From Bacteroidota bacterium (GTDB taxonomy: Bacteria > Bacteroidota > Bacteroidia > Bacteroidales > Bacteroidaceae), in NCBI GenBank assembly GCA_023426145.1, contig JAFABG010000025.1:1-64000 (forward strand): 64,000 nt of DNA, read 5' to 3'. Shown piece by piece: positions 24,978 through 34,262 of this stretch (within the stretch, counting starts at the first letter, position 1; every line of letters begins with the position of its first letter). A model generated the notes under the pieces. It was not told the origin of the DNA. It saw only the letters and a program-made list of their open reading frames with translations, and did no database searches. Made by a program: the position numbers and the translations under genes.

Positions 24978-25610
24978 TTATTTCTTATTTGGGGAGATTC
25001 GTCCCTCTACAATCGTATTGACACCTGTGTGTAAATATGAAGTTATGGGATCAACGGGAATACCATCATTCGTTATGATACCCAGTGTGCTGAATTTCTG
25101 CCCTTTGTAAAGCCAATCCAATGCCACATATCCGAATCCAGTTTCGATATTTTCGTAGAGTCGTTGTTTGAGCATCGCAATAGAATCTTCGGTCAGTTTC
25201 CCGGCATCTACCATCTGACGAACCGTAACGATTTTAAATTGGGGATATATTTTCTGATGGATCGTTATGTCGGTTTCCGTATACGTTGTGTCGCTTATAA
25301 CTAGGTTCGGCAACACTGATACGGCAGGCGCTTTGTCAGAATATGTAGCCTCTATCACACTATACTTATCCTTTTCAGACTTTATTTTCCCCTTGTAAGT
25401 GTACTTCAACAGTTTCAAATGTTTCAAATCACCCATCCAATTTTTGGCAGTATCATTTTTCAGGTACTCCAAATGTTTTTGCCAAATAGGCTGCGACTTT
25501 TGCGCACAGATTACCGGTACGAGTAGGAAAAGACTCATCAAAAAAAATACGGATAATGTATTTCGTACTTCATTTGTCTTAACTGGAATACTTTCTTTTT
25601 TTGTTCTCAT
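24978..25610 (-). CDS. Secreted hypothetical protein (210 aa)
   Basis: The N-terminus is basic (MRTKKESIPVKTNEVR), followed by a hydrophobic signal segment (LSVFFLMSLFLLVPVICA) ending near residue 36. The mature part is polar and mixed alpha/beta, with GFGYVALDWLYKGQKF near the C-terminus. I recognise no family. It lies between the discoidin remnant at 25636 and the ligase remnant at 24672, so it may be a surviving gene of the duplicated segment. Confidence 0.55.
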   Translation of the reverse strand: MRTKKESIPVKTNEVRNTLSVFFLMSLFLLVPVICAQKSQPIWQKHLEYLKNDTAKNWMGDLKHLKLLKYTYKGKIKSEKDKYSVIEATYSDKAPAVSVLPNLVISDTTYTETDITIHQKIYPQFKIVTVRQMVDAGKLTEDSIAMLKQRLYENIETGFGYVALDWLYKGQKFSTLGIITNDGIPVDPITSYLHTGVNTIVEGRISPNKK

Positions 25611-25635
25611 AAATCTATATTTATTTAATTATTCA

Positions 25636-25944
25636 TTATTTCCAAATTTGCTGCCCGTCTTCATACATAAATATTCGCTCCTGTACCCCACGTGTATAAT
25701 TGCATAGTAAAAGCAAAGCATTACATGGTACATTTTTATAAGCCAATGAATCAGCTTCAGATATTTGCTTCCCCAAAGATTTCCACTTATCCCGTCTCGT
25801 ACAACAGAACAATTCGTATTCATCACCCAAACGAATATAATTATCATAACTCCGAGGTGTATAAACAATCTTCTCAATCTGCTTAGGAGTTCCCAAATCA
25901 AGTCCTGACCAGCCACCGGAAGGTTCAATATAATCAATGGATAG
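25636..25944 (-). pseudogene. C-terminal remnant of a transglutaminase/discoidin lipoprotein gene
   Basis: The frame encodes IDYIEPSGGWSGLDLGTP, then KIVYTPRSYDNYIRLGDEYE and GVQERIFMYEDGQQIWK. It matches the last 100 residues of the intact protein at 35339 (FDYTEPYGGWTGLDLGTS, KIIYTPANRDNYVR, GKQERIFVYEEGKQVWK). The frame is intact over this length but has no start or signal peptide. Homology begins at about 25944, where the upstream sequence is unrelated. Confidence 0.75.
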
Positions 25945-26010
25945 ATATTATTATAAAGTTCAAACCTAAAAAGTAAATTGCTAATCATAAAAGAATAGTT
26001 CTTTCCAGTG

Positions 26011-26120
26011 CATCAATTAATTCGTTCGCCTATAGTCATTTTTACGTCCGCCTATAGGCAAACGAAAAGTTGCCTATAGGCGAACTTTTGTCCGGCTATA
26101 GCCGGACGAATTAACTGATG
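26011..26120. repeat. Nested palindromic element with CGCCTATAGGCG-type cores
   Basis: The 309-bp gap 25945-26253 contains this compact structure. Outer arms 26011-26025 and 26106-26120 pair over 15 positions with one mismatch. Inside are four related cores: a half site at 26025-26035, GCCTATAGGCAA (26050-26061) pairing perfectly with TTGCCTATAGGC (26070-26081), and GTCCGGCTATAGCCGGAC (26090-26107), an 18-bp perfect palindrome. The rest of the gap shows nothing. It may be an extragenic repetitive element or a composite terminator after the gene at 26254. It is not a CRISPR array, since units alternate in orientation and there are no spacers. Confidence 0.75.
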
Positions 26121-26253
26121 AAGAACAAGAACTTATCCATTGAATAAATCAAGTATAATATATATGCTAAACATTCATTATCATTTAGAAGCTACCAAGA
26201 ATAGAATAAAAGAACTATTTTCATAAAAAAACGATATTACATTGGCTAATGCC

Positions 26254-29151
26254 TCATTGATTTGTAGCCATTTTCATTTCTAGCAACTTTATAAAATAAG
26301 CCCCACTTACCGCTCTTCCCCAAGTGGTGACTCTAGTTTTTTGATTTAATGTATTATATGTATCTGCCATAGGCACACGAATCTTCGTTTCATTCATATA
26401 CTTATAAATCGAATTAATGAATTGACTGAAAAGTCTTCGATCCTTATTTAAAGCAGCGACCCATACAGAACAATCTGTTCTTGCATAATCAGTATCATTA
26501 CTTAACGGGCAACCGTAAACATCTAACATTCTCATATAATAACTAGTCTCTAGCCTAACCACCTTTTCTGAGAAAACATTCAATTGTAGTAACTTATCCC
26601 AAATCAAATTATACTTTAGGCTCCAACTCCCTTGACGATCAAAAGATAATCGATAATGATCTCCATCAAATGCAAGTGTTTCCCATTCTATAGCCATCTC
26701 CCTCGCCGCCGTCAAATATTTTTGGGAATCTTGCTCCTTGCCCAAAAATTCAGCCAATAAACCATATGACGCTATTCCCAGAATCCCCTTAACTGATAAA
26801 TTAGAATTGTGAGGATAACGGCCTGCAAAGTTTTCAGCTTCTATTTGCTTGCCGGTATCAACCCCGTTCTCCATCAAATACCTCGCCCATTTGGAGAGAG
26901 TCTCCCAATGAGCGTTTGCGTAAGATGCATCTTTTTCCGCTTTAGCCATAGCAGCCACCATAATCAGCATATTTCCGGCATGTTCAACCGGTAAATCTCC
27001 CCCTTTCGCTTGTCCGTTTACAAACGGATAACCGCCCAAATCATGAGCCGGGAAAGGCTTATTCCATTTACCACTCTCACTATAATAAAAGAAAGGATTC
27101 AACATTGCTTTCAGCAGAGCGGGATTGTAACAAAGAAATAGCGGTGAAACAGCATAATAAATATCCAGCGAACCCACCAACGTGGTAAAATAGAGCAACT
27201 CATCACTCGAATTCTTAGACATCTGGAAAGACGAAACGGCCTGACGATATGCCGAAGCACACAGTTCTGCGTACTCTTTACCGCCGACACGGCAAGTATT
27301 TTCCATCAATTGCCTGTCAAAAGCATAGCACCTTGCCATTGTTTCTTTATATACTTTTTCCGCGTCTTCATATAACTCTTCTATCGTTTTATCTCCGTCC
27401 TTATTCCAATAAGGTCGTAGGTCCTCACCGAAATAAGCCATTGTATACAATCCATCGAAAGCCGCAATCAGATGTTGGGGAAACTCACTATTCATTTCCA
27501 GCTTCTGTGCTATTGCCGCATAACGTTTTTCATTCGACCGACGCATTTCTTTCAAATCACCTTCTTTCATAAAGTGTGCCCGCATCTCTGCCGCGTCCCC
27601 TTGTGCATAAGTAACATTCTCTTTCGCTCCTAAATAGAAATATCCCCAGGCCGGAGCATCCTTCAGCTTATCTACCCATAACTTCTGATTCTCCCGACCA
27701 GTCTTCATCATCACCCAACCGTCTTTTTCATACATCTCCGTAGACTGTCCGGCACGAAAGGCTTTATGAGGATCCATTTCAAAATAAATAGCGACATCAT
27801 GCTCCTTACCGTCCAAGGCCTTAGCCTGATAAGAAATATAATTAACCGGACGACTTAACAGTTCCAAATCATCCAATAAATAAGGAGCCGTAAATGTCAG
27901 TTTCAATTCCACATCTCCACAATCAAAAATATAATGTGTTTGGGTAGCCTGCACATCCACTGATTTTTGCCAGGCTTCTTTCAGCTCACCATACAGCCCA
28001 AAATCTGCAAAGGAAGTACCTCCCCAATTCACGCAACGGGCCGCAAATAAGGCTTTTCCATCTTTCATTGTTTCTAAGATAGAATCCGGAATCTGCACTT
28101 TCACGTCGTTGCGTGCCTTCGTTCCCGTACGAACAAGCTCCTTTCCATTAATAAGCAGTTGCATACCGTCATTATACGAATAACGCACAAAAAGTTGTCT
28201 GTTTTTCACTAAGGAAGGATCGAATGAGACTTCCCTCCTCATCCATAGCCTATTGGTATTCCAAGGAGTACCAACACTCGGTCCCCCTTCCGTGCCAAAA
28301 GCAGCGTTTCCTTGTGCCCATGTGCTATCATTGAAAGCAGCCATTTCCCAACCCTCTTCCGGTTGTTCTGTTATATATTTCCCAATCCATTCCTTCTCAT
28401 TAGAAACAGGAGCTATGCCTTCTACCAATATTCCCGGCTCCTCTGCAAATAAGCCGAAATCAATCAATGCACTACCTTTTTTATTCTCACAATGAGCTGC
28501 AATAAGGGCTTTCCCTTCCTTCATTGTATTCAAGATAGAATCCGGCAACTCGACTTTTAAATTTGCCGCTGCGTGGTCCGCACTTACGACTAGTTTTCCG
28601 TTAATATATAATTGAACTATGTCATCATACGAATAACGCAAATAAATCTTCTTGTTCTCAAGCAAATATGGATCAATATCCACGATTTCCCTCCGCACCC
28701 ATATATCAGTTGAAAGCCACTGCGTTCTCGTTTCACGTCTGTCGCGTGTACCGAATGCACCTTCATTTACCTGCCAATATTGATCATTAAAATCCGGTTG
28801 TTCCCAGCCTTCATCCGGTCTAAGAGAGGTGTACTTTCCTTCCCAGCTTTCATAATCGTATGCCATTGTTGCAATGGCTTGCATAGGTAGTTCACGTCTA
28901 CCCATAAAGCGATACATCGTTCCGTCCACCCGCAGGAAACCGACAAAAGGAAGATTTTTCCCATTAGTAAAAATCATATTCTTCTCTGTCAGCTGATCTG
29001 CTGTCGACCATAAACGCAGATGCGGGTGGAGCATTAATAGCGGATAAGCAGGTACACGCAGGTCATTTTTAATGGTTTCGTCAGAGTAAGGAACACTTTT
29101 CGAACAAGCTGCCAAAAGCAATATTAGTAAAGCTATCAATAGTTTCTTCAT
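26254..29151 (-). CDS. DUF4965-family (glutaminase A-like) lipoprotein with duplicated beta-sandwich insert
   Basis: A 965-residue lipoprotein (lipobox LLLAAC, Cys16). Order: DUF4964 at the N-terminus (LRVPAYPLLMLHPHLRLWS), two tandem copies of a jelly-roll insert (about 100-235 and 250-385, both with GKY, EEGWE or DEGWE, FND, GAFGT or AAFGT, W-RRE, and YSYDD or YSYND), DUF5127 (about 400-480), then DUF4965/DUF1793 (about 600-960) forming an alpha-toroid. The paralogue at 47940 has only one insert, so the second copy arose by internal duplication. The family is named after a fungal glutaminase, but many Bacteroides members sit in glycan loci and are probably glycosidases of unknown specificity. 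The gene is 24 bases downstream of the ligase-like gene. Confidence 0.8.
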   Translation of the reverse strand: MKKLLIALLILLLAACSKSVPYSDETIKNDLRVPAYPLLMLHPHLRLWSTADQLTEKNMIFTNGKNLPFVGFLRVDGTMYRFMGRRELPMQAIATMAYDYESWEGKYTSLRPDEGWEQPDFNDQYWQVNEGAFGTRDRRETRTQWLSTDIWVRREIVDIDPYLLENKKIYLRYSYDDIVQLYINGKLVVSADHAAANLKVELPDSILNTMKEGKALIAAHCENKKGSALIDFGLFAEEPGILVEGIAPVSNEKEWIGKYITEQPEEGWEMAAFNDSTWAQGNAAFGTEGGPSVGTPWNTNRLWMRREVSFDPSLVKNRQLFVRYSYNDGMQLLINGKELVRTGTKARNDVKVQIPDSILETMKDGKALFAARCVNWGGTSFADFGLYGELKEAWQKSVDVQATQTHYIFDCGDVELKLTFTAPYLLDDLELLSRPVNYISYQAKALDGKEHDVAIYFEMDPHKAFRAGQSTEMYEKDGWVMMKTGRENQKLWVDKLKDAPAWGYFYLGAKENVTYAQGDAAEMRAHFMKEGDLKEMRRSNEKRYAAIAQKLEMNSEFPQHLIAAFDGLYTMAYFGEDLRPYWNKDGDKTIEELYEDAEKVYKETMARCYAFDRQLMENTCRVGGKEYAELCASAYRQAVSSFQMSKNSSDELLYFTTLVGSLDIYYAVSPLFLCYNPALLKAMLNPFFYYSESGKWNKPFPAHDLGGYPFVNGQAKGGDLPVEHAGNMLIMVAAMAKAEKDASYANAHWETLSKWARYLMENGVDTGKQIEAENFAGRYPHNSNLSVKGILGIASYGLLAEFLGKEQDSQKYLTAAREMAIEWETLAFDGDHYRLSFDRQGSWSLKYNLIWDKLLQLNVFSEKVVRLETSYYMRMLDVYGCPLSNDTDYARTDCSVWVAALNKDRRLFSQFINSIYKYMNETKIRVPMADTYNTLNQKTRVTTWGRAVSGAYFIKLLEMKMATNQ

Positions 29152-29175
29152 TGTTTCATTTTTTTAGTGACCAAA

Positions 29176-30744
29176 TCATCCTTTCATTTGTAATATTTCT
29201 TTTTCCATCTCTCGTTTCATCAGACGTATTGCCATGGAATTTATCTTTACCGGTTTATTTATAATCATTTCAGCCATTTCAAAAGCTCGTACGCTTTCGC
29301 CAAACTGCTTATAAAGTTTAAATAGTTGATATAGTGGAGTGAATCTCGATGGACACATCATTGATGCATTCTTGTAATATTTTTCTGCTGAAATAAAATC
29401 TTTTTGTTCCTGATAATTCTCTCCTATCATCAATTCCAAATCATAATCTGCCCAATACTTGCGACACTCCAACGCTACCTTCAAAGCCTTCTCGTATTCT
29501 TTGGCTTCCGTGAAAACAGCAGCATAATTATACAAGAAATAAGGATTATCTTCGAATCGGTGTTTCAGACTCACATAGTACGGAAGCGCCTCATCATACG
29601 AATGACAAAAAGCTAACTCCGAAGCCTCCTGCCAACTGCGTTCCGACTGTATACGTGCGCCCAGCCTAACCTGTCCCCAAAAGCAAGACACCACCGTTGC
29701 GGAACACATTATATTCCTGCCCCATGTACCTATCTTTATCCGCTTCAAATAATCAGCAGTCAACATGAGAACGGCAAGAAATGTCACCATCCACGTAAAA
29801 GGATACATAAACGGATAGGAAAAGAAAGAGAATACGCCTATTGATAGCAAAATATAAAGAGCTATTTTCTTTTCCTGTGTAGGATTTTGCCTATAACAAT
29901 ACACAAGCGCCCCCACCATACCCAAAAGCAAAGCCAATCCGACAATACCGAAATTAATCAGAACTCCCAAATATTCATTAAAAGGCTGCTTTACATTATC
30001 CGCTAACATTGCATAGCGATTTTGCGAACCATATTCTTTGAAATAATCCGCCTGATAGTCCATATATTTAGCCTCGAAACTTCCGACGCCATGCCCCGTC
30101 CAAGGAGCATCTTTCACCATTTCCAAGCCACACCGCCAAATCAACAACCGACCATCTGCCGAATCTTTTTTCAACCAATAGGAGCCGATTATTAACAATC
30201 CTATCATAGATACCGATAGTAAATATCTCCACAATCTCCCATGAACGAATCTTCCACACAAAAACATGACACATACCGCAACGACACTTACCATACCGGA
30301 TCGCGAATGAGATAAAAATATCGCCAACACCATCACTCCCCCTGCCAGCCATCCGGCATATCTAATATACTTATTTCTATGTATGATCAAAAAAACGACA
30401 AAAGGCAATCCGGCACAAAGGCAAGCGGCAAATCCTGCCGGATTATCAAAACTACCGGTCACACGGAAGGTTGCATGAGAAGGAAATAAACCTATGTATT
30501 GCAATATTCCATAAACAGCCTGCACCCAACAACAGGAAACAATGATACTCCCCCATATCGTCATATCCGCTGCTATGGATTTACGCTGCAATGCCAGAAA
30601 TGCAGCATACACCAGCATCCATAACAGCACAAACAAAGCGCAGCACCATTTAGGCACAATATATGCATCTGTAAATTGGTGGGAATATACAAATATACTG
30701 CCTATACACGCTGCGGCAAACAAAACATAAAAGAGTCTTATCAT
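29176..30744 (-). CDS. O-antigen ligase superfamily protein with C-terminal TPRs
   Basis: A 522-residue polytopic membrane protein. About ten hydrophobic segments fill residues 1-345, with the Wzy_C/WaaL-type central motif region FRVTGSFDNPAGFAA, FLSHSRSGMVS and GHGVGSFEAKYMDYQ (large periplasmic loop). Residues about 380-515 are soluble TPR-like helices (YNYAAVFTEAKEYEKALKVAL, ISAEKYYKNASMMCPS). WaaL-type enzymes join lipid-linked glycans to an acceptor. TPR-bearing members in Bacteroides are often outside O-antigen clusters and may transfer glycans to proteins. No other LPS genes are nearby. A decayed copy of the TPR tail lies at 24672-24893. Confidence 0.78.
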   Translation of the reverse strand: MIRLFYVLFAAACIGSIFVYSHQFTDAYIVPKWCCALFVLLWMLVYAAFLALQRKSIAADMTIWGSIIVSCCWVQAVYGILQYIGLFPSHATFRVTGSFDNPAGFAACLCAGLPFVVFLIIHRNKYIRYAGWLAGGVMVLAIFLSHSRSGMVSVVAVCVMFLCGRFVHGRLWRYLLSVSMIGLLIIGSYWLKKDSADGRLLIWRCGLEMVKDAPWTGHGVGSFEAKYMDYQADYFKEYGSQNRYAMLADNVKQPFNEYLGVLINFGIVGLALLLGMVGALVYCYRQNPTQEKKIALYILLSIGVFSFFSYPFMYPFTWMVTFLAVLMLTADYLKRIKIGTWGRNIMCSATVVSCFWGQVRLGARIQSERSWQEASELAFCHSYDEALPYYVSLKHRFEDNPYFLYNYAAVFTEAKEYEKALKVALECRKYWADYDLELMIGENYQEQKDFISAEKYYKNASMMCPSRFTPLYQLFKLYKQFGESVRAFEMAEMIINKPVKINSMAIRLMKREMEKEILQMKG

Positions 30745-30795
30745 TTTTATCCTAGTATTAAATTAAGTTCTCATCCTCCAATACCTTTCAACATT

Positions 30796-31659
30796 CTATT
30801 CATTTTCCGTTGTTGATGATGAATGATTAGGAACAACCTCAATAAAGCGAGGCCTTTTAGCATCCAGACTGTCTTTCAAGGCCCTGGCCTTTACCATATG
30901 TTCTTGCAACTCAGTTCTATACTCCCGCCAAGCTAAAAGAATATCACGTTCTGTCTCAGGCATTAAATCGACAACATGCAAGAATCGCGATAAAATAGCC
31001 TCATCTCCCGCAGTTTGATTAATAGGGTCTATATACATAGCCAACCAAGATCGGATAACATCGGGATATTGGGCATATTTTTCTCCAAAAAGCAAACAAC
31101 CTTCTGTGGAACGTATATACGCATCTCGAAACAACGCATTTAGACGTGCATCACTTTTCATCGCTTCCTCTTCCCGCCTCGTTCTCATCAAATAAAGCAT
31201 CTTGTCTACTTGCTTTTTACATTCGATAATGTACGCATTATAATCATTATTAATAGGAGCACCGGAAACATTCCCCTCACTTCCCCAATCAACAATACGA
31301 AGTTGAATATCCCCCGGTTCTATAACTAAAGAGGTATTATAACGAAACTGTCTACCTTTACTGCAAGAGAGAGAAACCAAAAAAGGTTTCCGGTTGAGCG
31401 TTCCTTCGTAATTGAATGTATTACCAACTACCAATATGGTATCTTTGAATGCTTGCTTCATACGTTCAGGTTCTTCAACAAGAGCTGAGTGTTCATATAG
31501 AAACACATACTCACCATCCAAAGAACGATCTGGAAACTCACCGCTGATTGTGTATCTTTCTTGCCCGTAAAATAGCTGGACAACAGAAGCAAATACAATA
31601 ATTAATAATGTCCGTGCATATTTCATTTTCGCATATATTAAATTTATATCTTTTATCAT
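30796..31659 (-). CDS. DUF4369-domain periplasmic protein lacking a thioredoxin fold
   Basis: A 287-residue protein (276 if the second Met, at 31626, is used; that start places the signal peptide TLLIIVFASVVQLFYG directly at the N-terminus). Residues about 30-125 match the DUF4369 beta domain (YTISGEFPDRSLDGEYVFLYE, NRKPFLVSLSC), and the rest is helical and highly charged. It looks like the TlpA protein at 22100 with the C-terminal redox domain missing, and it has no CxxC. It lies 51 bases downstream of no gene and upstream of the ligase-like gene on the same strand, so the cluster 35233-26254 may be one long transcript. Confidence 0.65.
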   Translation of the reverse strand: MIKDINLIYAKMKYARTLLIIVFASVVQLFYGQERYTISGEFPDRSLDGEYVFLYEHSALVEEPERMKQAFKDTILVVGNTFNYEGTLNRKPFLVSLSCSKGRQFRYNTSLVIEPGDIQLRIVDWGSEGNVSGAPINNDYNAYIIECKKQVDKMLYLMRTRREEEAMKSDARLNALFRDAYIRSTEGCLLFGEKYAQYPDVIRSWLAMYIDPINQTAGDEAILSRFLHVVDLMPETERDILLAWREYRTELQEHMVKARALKDSLDAKRPRFIEVVPNHSSSTTENE

Positions 31660-31670
31660 CTTGTTTCTAT

Positions 31671-31943
31671 CTACCTCAACATATTTGCAATGTACATAAC
31701 CAGCACCATCGAGATTATAACTATGAAGCTAATATTCTTCTTTCTATTTATTAATACATCTACTACTTCCCACAATAAAAGAAAAAACCAGGTTGAAAGA
31801 TAAACGATATGCAGTGTTATATCTCCTATCGGATATTTCCTGTTTATCATTGATAACAATATATATAAGATACATAGTCCTATATAAATGTTATTCTTGG
31901 TCGACAGCACCTTTTTAGTTGGCGTTTTATCTTCCTGAATCAT
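31671..31943 (-). CDS. Small multi-pass membrane protein (90 aa)
   Basis: A polar N-terminus (MIQEDKTPTKKVLSTK) is followed by three hydrophobic helices: IYIGLCILYILLSMI, LHIVYLSTWFFLLLWEVV and FIVIISMVLVMYIANML. No family is recognised. The gap to the next gene (30796-31659) is 11 bases, which suggests co-translation. It belongs to the series of tiny membrane proteins that punctuates this cluster (23398, 33935, 34263, 37655). Confidence 0.6.
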   Translation of the reverse strand: MIQEDKTPTKKVLSTKNNIYIGLCILYILLSMINRKYPIGDITLHIVYLSTWFFLLLWEVVDVLINRKKNISFIVIISMVLVMYIANMLR

Positions 31944-31998
31944 AAGCTATATTGTTTTTTTTAGTTACTTACTCAAGATTTCATTGTTTCTCCATTCA

Positions 31999-32655
31999 TC
32001 AAGGTACAGATTCTATATACAATTCCGTTTTATCCTTTCCTGTCATAAAATCAATATTCACGCAATAACATAAATAACGCCAAAAGAAAAAAGTGAAAAG
32101 CATCTGAACATCCCTATCCGTTTCAAAAGCATCCAAACATTGATGGTTGTTGGCTCGGAACTTTCCCAAAACGACAGTAAAAGGTAAACTGCCGGTTGCT
32201 TCATACGCATTACATATTTCCTTAAATAAAGGAGATGTAACCTGAGAGAGTTCCTTCTGATAATAAGTTTCTCCATTCAGTTGTTTTCTAAATTCATAGC
32301 CACAAATGATATGATAAGGATCGTACCGTTTCCAATTCGTATGAAGCGAATCAATCGGATGCTCATTAGTCTCTACAAAATAGTTACCAAACATGTCCGG
32401 ATAAAGTTTGTCATTAATAGCTTTCAAAGCCTCCTTATCCACATCAATAATATAATGAAATTTATAATGCAGAAGAGCATCCATCATCAACTTTACTGCT
32501 TTTCCGTCAGAACTGCCGTAGTTACGTTGCAATGCAGAACGGAAAAAATTAATCATTTCTGTCTCTATAGCAGACACATCGTTTATTGTAGATGCTTTTG
32601 TCTGGCAAACAAACAACATTATTCCCAGAAGGAATAAAAAAATACTTCTTTTCAT
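31999..32655 (-). CDS. Secreted hypothetical protein (218 aa)
   Basis: The frame is open from 32754, but ATG 32655 follows a good ribosome site (AAGGAGAAT) and starts a signal peptide (IFLFLLGIMLFVCQTKA), so it is preferred. The mature part is mostly helical with several aromatic clusters (WKRYDPYHIICGYEF, LFTFFFWRYLCYCVNIDF) and four cysteines. No domain is recognised. It sits between the DUF1573 gene and the 90-residue membrane protein on the same strand. Confidence 0.6.
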   Translation of the reverse strand: MKRSIFLFLLGIMLFVCQTKASTINDVSAIETEMINFFRSALQRNYGSSDGKAVKLMMDALLHYKFHYIIDVDKEALKAINDKLYPDMFGNYFVETNEHPIDSLHTNWKRYDPYHIICGYEFRKQLNGETYYQKELSQVTSPLFKEICNAYEATGSLPFTVVLGKFRANNHQCLDAFETDRDVQMLFTFFFWRYLCYCVNIDFMTGKDKTELYIESVP

Positions 32656-32841
32656 ATTCTCCTTATTCACATTTATTGCTTCACTTGTTTTATTGCCTCC
32701 TACATACATACTATCACCGAAAAAGCAATTGCTATGTACCATGATGACTGCCACGTCAGGTGACGTGACAACCAGACTCTTGTTTAGCAGGCGAACAACA
32801 CAACTCTCAATATATAAATTTCTTTTTATACTTTCATTCTA

Positions 32842-33846
32842 TTATTCTCGAACTAATGCTTTTATTTTCAGTTCAATCTTTTGTCTACAATTTCCTTCTA
32901 TAACAATAGTCTTATTATTATGTCCTACACTGTTAGGACTAAATTCAACAGAAATAGAATCCTGACCATTAGGCACTATTGGCTGCCGATTCCAAAAAGG
33001 CACCGTACAGCCGCAAGTTGTAACAATACTATGTATTACAAACTTACGATTACTATTATTGGTATAATAAAATCTACAAATGACTTTATCCGTTAAATTT
33101 ATTACCCCAAAATCATGTTCTGTACAAACAAAATTAATATCTCTATTTTCTATCAAAGTAATTCTATTCTTGTTTTTTAAAATATCCAGAAACTCTTCTG
33201 GATATTTTTTCATTTCTTCAGGTTTTGAATTTACCCATAAATCAGTATATATTTCTTCTGTTTTTATAGCATCTCTACTTTTAAAGAATTGGGCTAAAAG
33301 ATATTTCCCGTAAAATTCATTCTTTTGACTAATTAATGCTTCCAAATTATTTATATTTCCTGCAAAGCTGCCATTTTCTCCTTCTTCTATACATTTATAT
33401 AGTTTCAACAAAACATTCAAATACATTATATCATCTTTTTTACGCATCGTAAAATCTGATTCCAGCATAGCAGAATAGAGTTGCTTTTCAGTAACGTTCT
33501 CTAAAATCTGTTTCATTTCATCACATGAAAAGAAAGAGGTTATAGTATCGGAAGAAAAAATTATGTATAATGGATATATACCATTAGGAATGATTTTACT
33601 AAATACACACTCCTTTGAGTCATGAGCAACATAACAAATAAAGTTATTTGTCAACAAAGTGTTCTCAATAAAAAAATCTGCATCATTTTTCTCATTTATT
33701 AATTTGATCAATAAAGGCTTACGAACACCATTTTCGTAATTCGAAAGTTTTGAAAGACTAACAAATGTTCTATACGAGTTCTTGTCATAACAAGAACTTA
33801 TTAATAATATACAAAATAATATTCCTATGTTTTTTTTCATCTCCAA
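32842..33846 (-). CDS. DUF1573-domain lipoprotein
   Basis: A 334-residue lipoprotein (lipobox LLISSC, Cys19). Residues about 20-230 are unassigned. Residues about 240-330 match DUF1573, an immunoglobulin-like beta sandwich (EHDFGVINLTDKVICRFYY, TTCGCTVPFWNRQPI with its TCGCT signature, ISVEFSPNSVGHNNKTI). DUF1573 proteins are periplasmic or surface proteins often encoded with TlpA/DUF4369 genes in Bacteroidetes, as here. Their function is unknown. The conserved CGC pair might be handled by the thioredoxin-like protein at 22100, by inference. Confidence 0.78.
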   Translation of the reverse strand: MEMKKNIGILFCILLISSCYDKNSYRTFVSLSKLSNYENGVRKPLLIKLINEKNDADFFIENTLLTNNFICYVAHDSKECVFSKIIPNGIYPLYIIFSSDTITSFFSCDEMKQILENVTEKQLYSAMLESDFTMRKKDDIMYLNVLLKLYKCIEEGENGSFAGNINNLEALISQKNEFYGKYLLAQFFKSRDAIKTEEIYTDLWVNSKPEEMKKYPEEFLDILKNKNRITLIENRDINFVCTEHDFGVINLTDKVICRFYYTNNSNRKFVIHSIVTTCGCTVPFWNRQPIVPNGQDSISVEFSPNSVGHNNKTIVIEGNCRQKIELKIKALVRE

Positions 33847-33857
33847 GTTGTTATATT

Positions 33858-33910
33858 TGAAGGCTAATAAAAAATATAATCATGAAGACTATTCTTACTA
33901 TTAGCCTTCA
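33858..33910 (-). terminator. Large-loop hairpin between cluster genes
   Basis: A perfect 12-bp stem joins TGAAGGCTAATA (33858-33869) and TATTAGCCTTCA (33899-33910) with a 29-base AT-rich loop, between the small membrane gene at 33935 and the DUF1573 gene. There is no clear T tract, so it may stabilise or attenuate rather than terminate. Confidence 0.45.
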
Positions 33911-33934
33911 CGTTAGAATTTAAGCTTTTAAAAC

Positions 33935-34177
33935 TTACAATGTAAACATCCTATAACAAGTAAGCATACAAATTAATATCATCATCATGACACCACCTAT
34001 AGCAATATACATTCGTACAGTTCGTCCTTGATATTTTTTTCGAATTTTAGGAATAATACTATATATACTCATGAACATCACGAAAACAGTTATAACTGTT
34101 AACAGTATTTGACCAAACAAAATTTTATTCATCGGCTCAACTAAATCAATTATCATTATAAGCATAGAGAAAAACAC
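33935..34177 (-). CDS. Small two-helix membrane protein (80 aa or 65 aa)
   Basis: The first possible start at 34177 is GTG; the ATG at 34132 (MNKILFGQ) follows a GAG-type ribosome site and may be the true one. Two hydrophobic helices are seen: ILFGQILLTVITVFVMFMSIY and MYIAIGGVMMMILICMLTC, with the basic loop KIRKKYQGRTVR between them. No family is recognised. Confidence 0.55.
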   Translation of the reverse strand: MFFSMLIMIIDLVEPMNKILFGQILLTVITVFVMFMSIYSIIPKIRKKYQGRTVRMYIAIGGVMMMILICMLTCYRMFTL

Positions 34178-34262
34178 ACTTTCTCATTTAAATTTTGTTT
34201 AAGTAATAAAGGGCCATCCAAAAAACACAAAAGAATTTTGCGAACAACCCTCTATCACCCAT

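Noticed and set aside
26011..26120. Possible CRISPR-like array
   Set aside because: The repeats are inverted and nested, of unequal length, without regular spacers or cas genes.
29176..30744. LPS O-antigen ligase assignment (waaL)
   Set aside because: No glycan-assembly genes are nearby and the protein carries a TPR tail, so only the superfamily is claimed.
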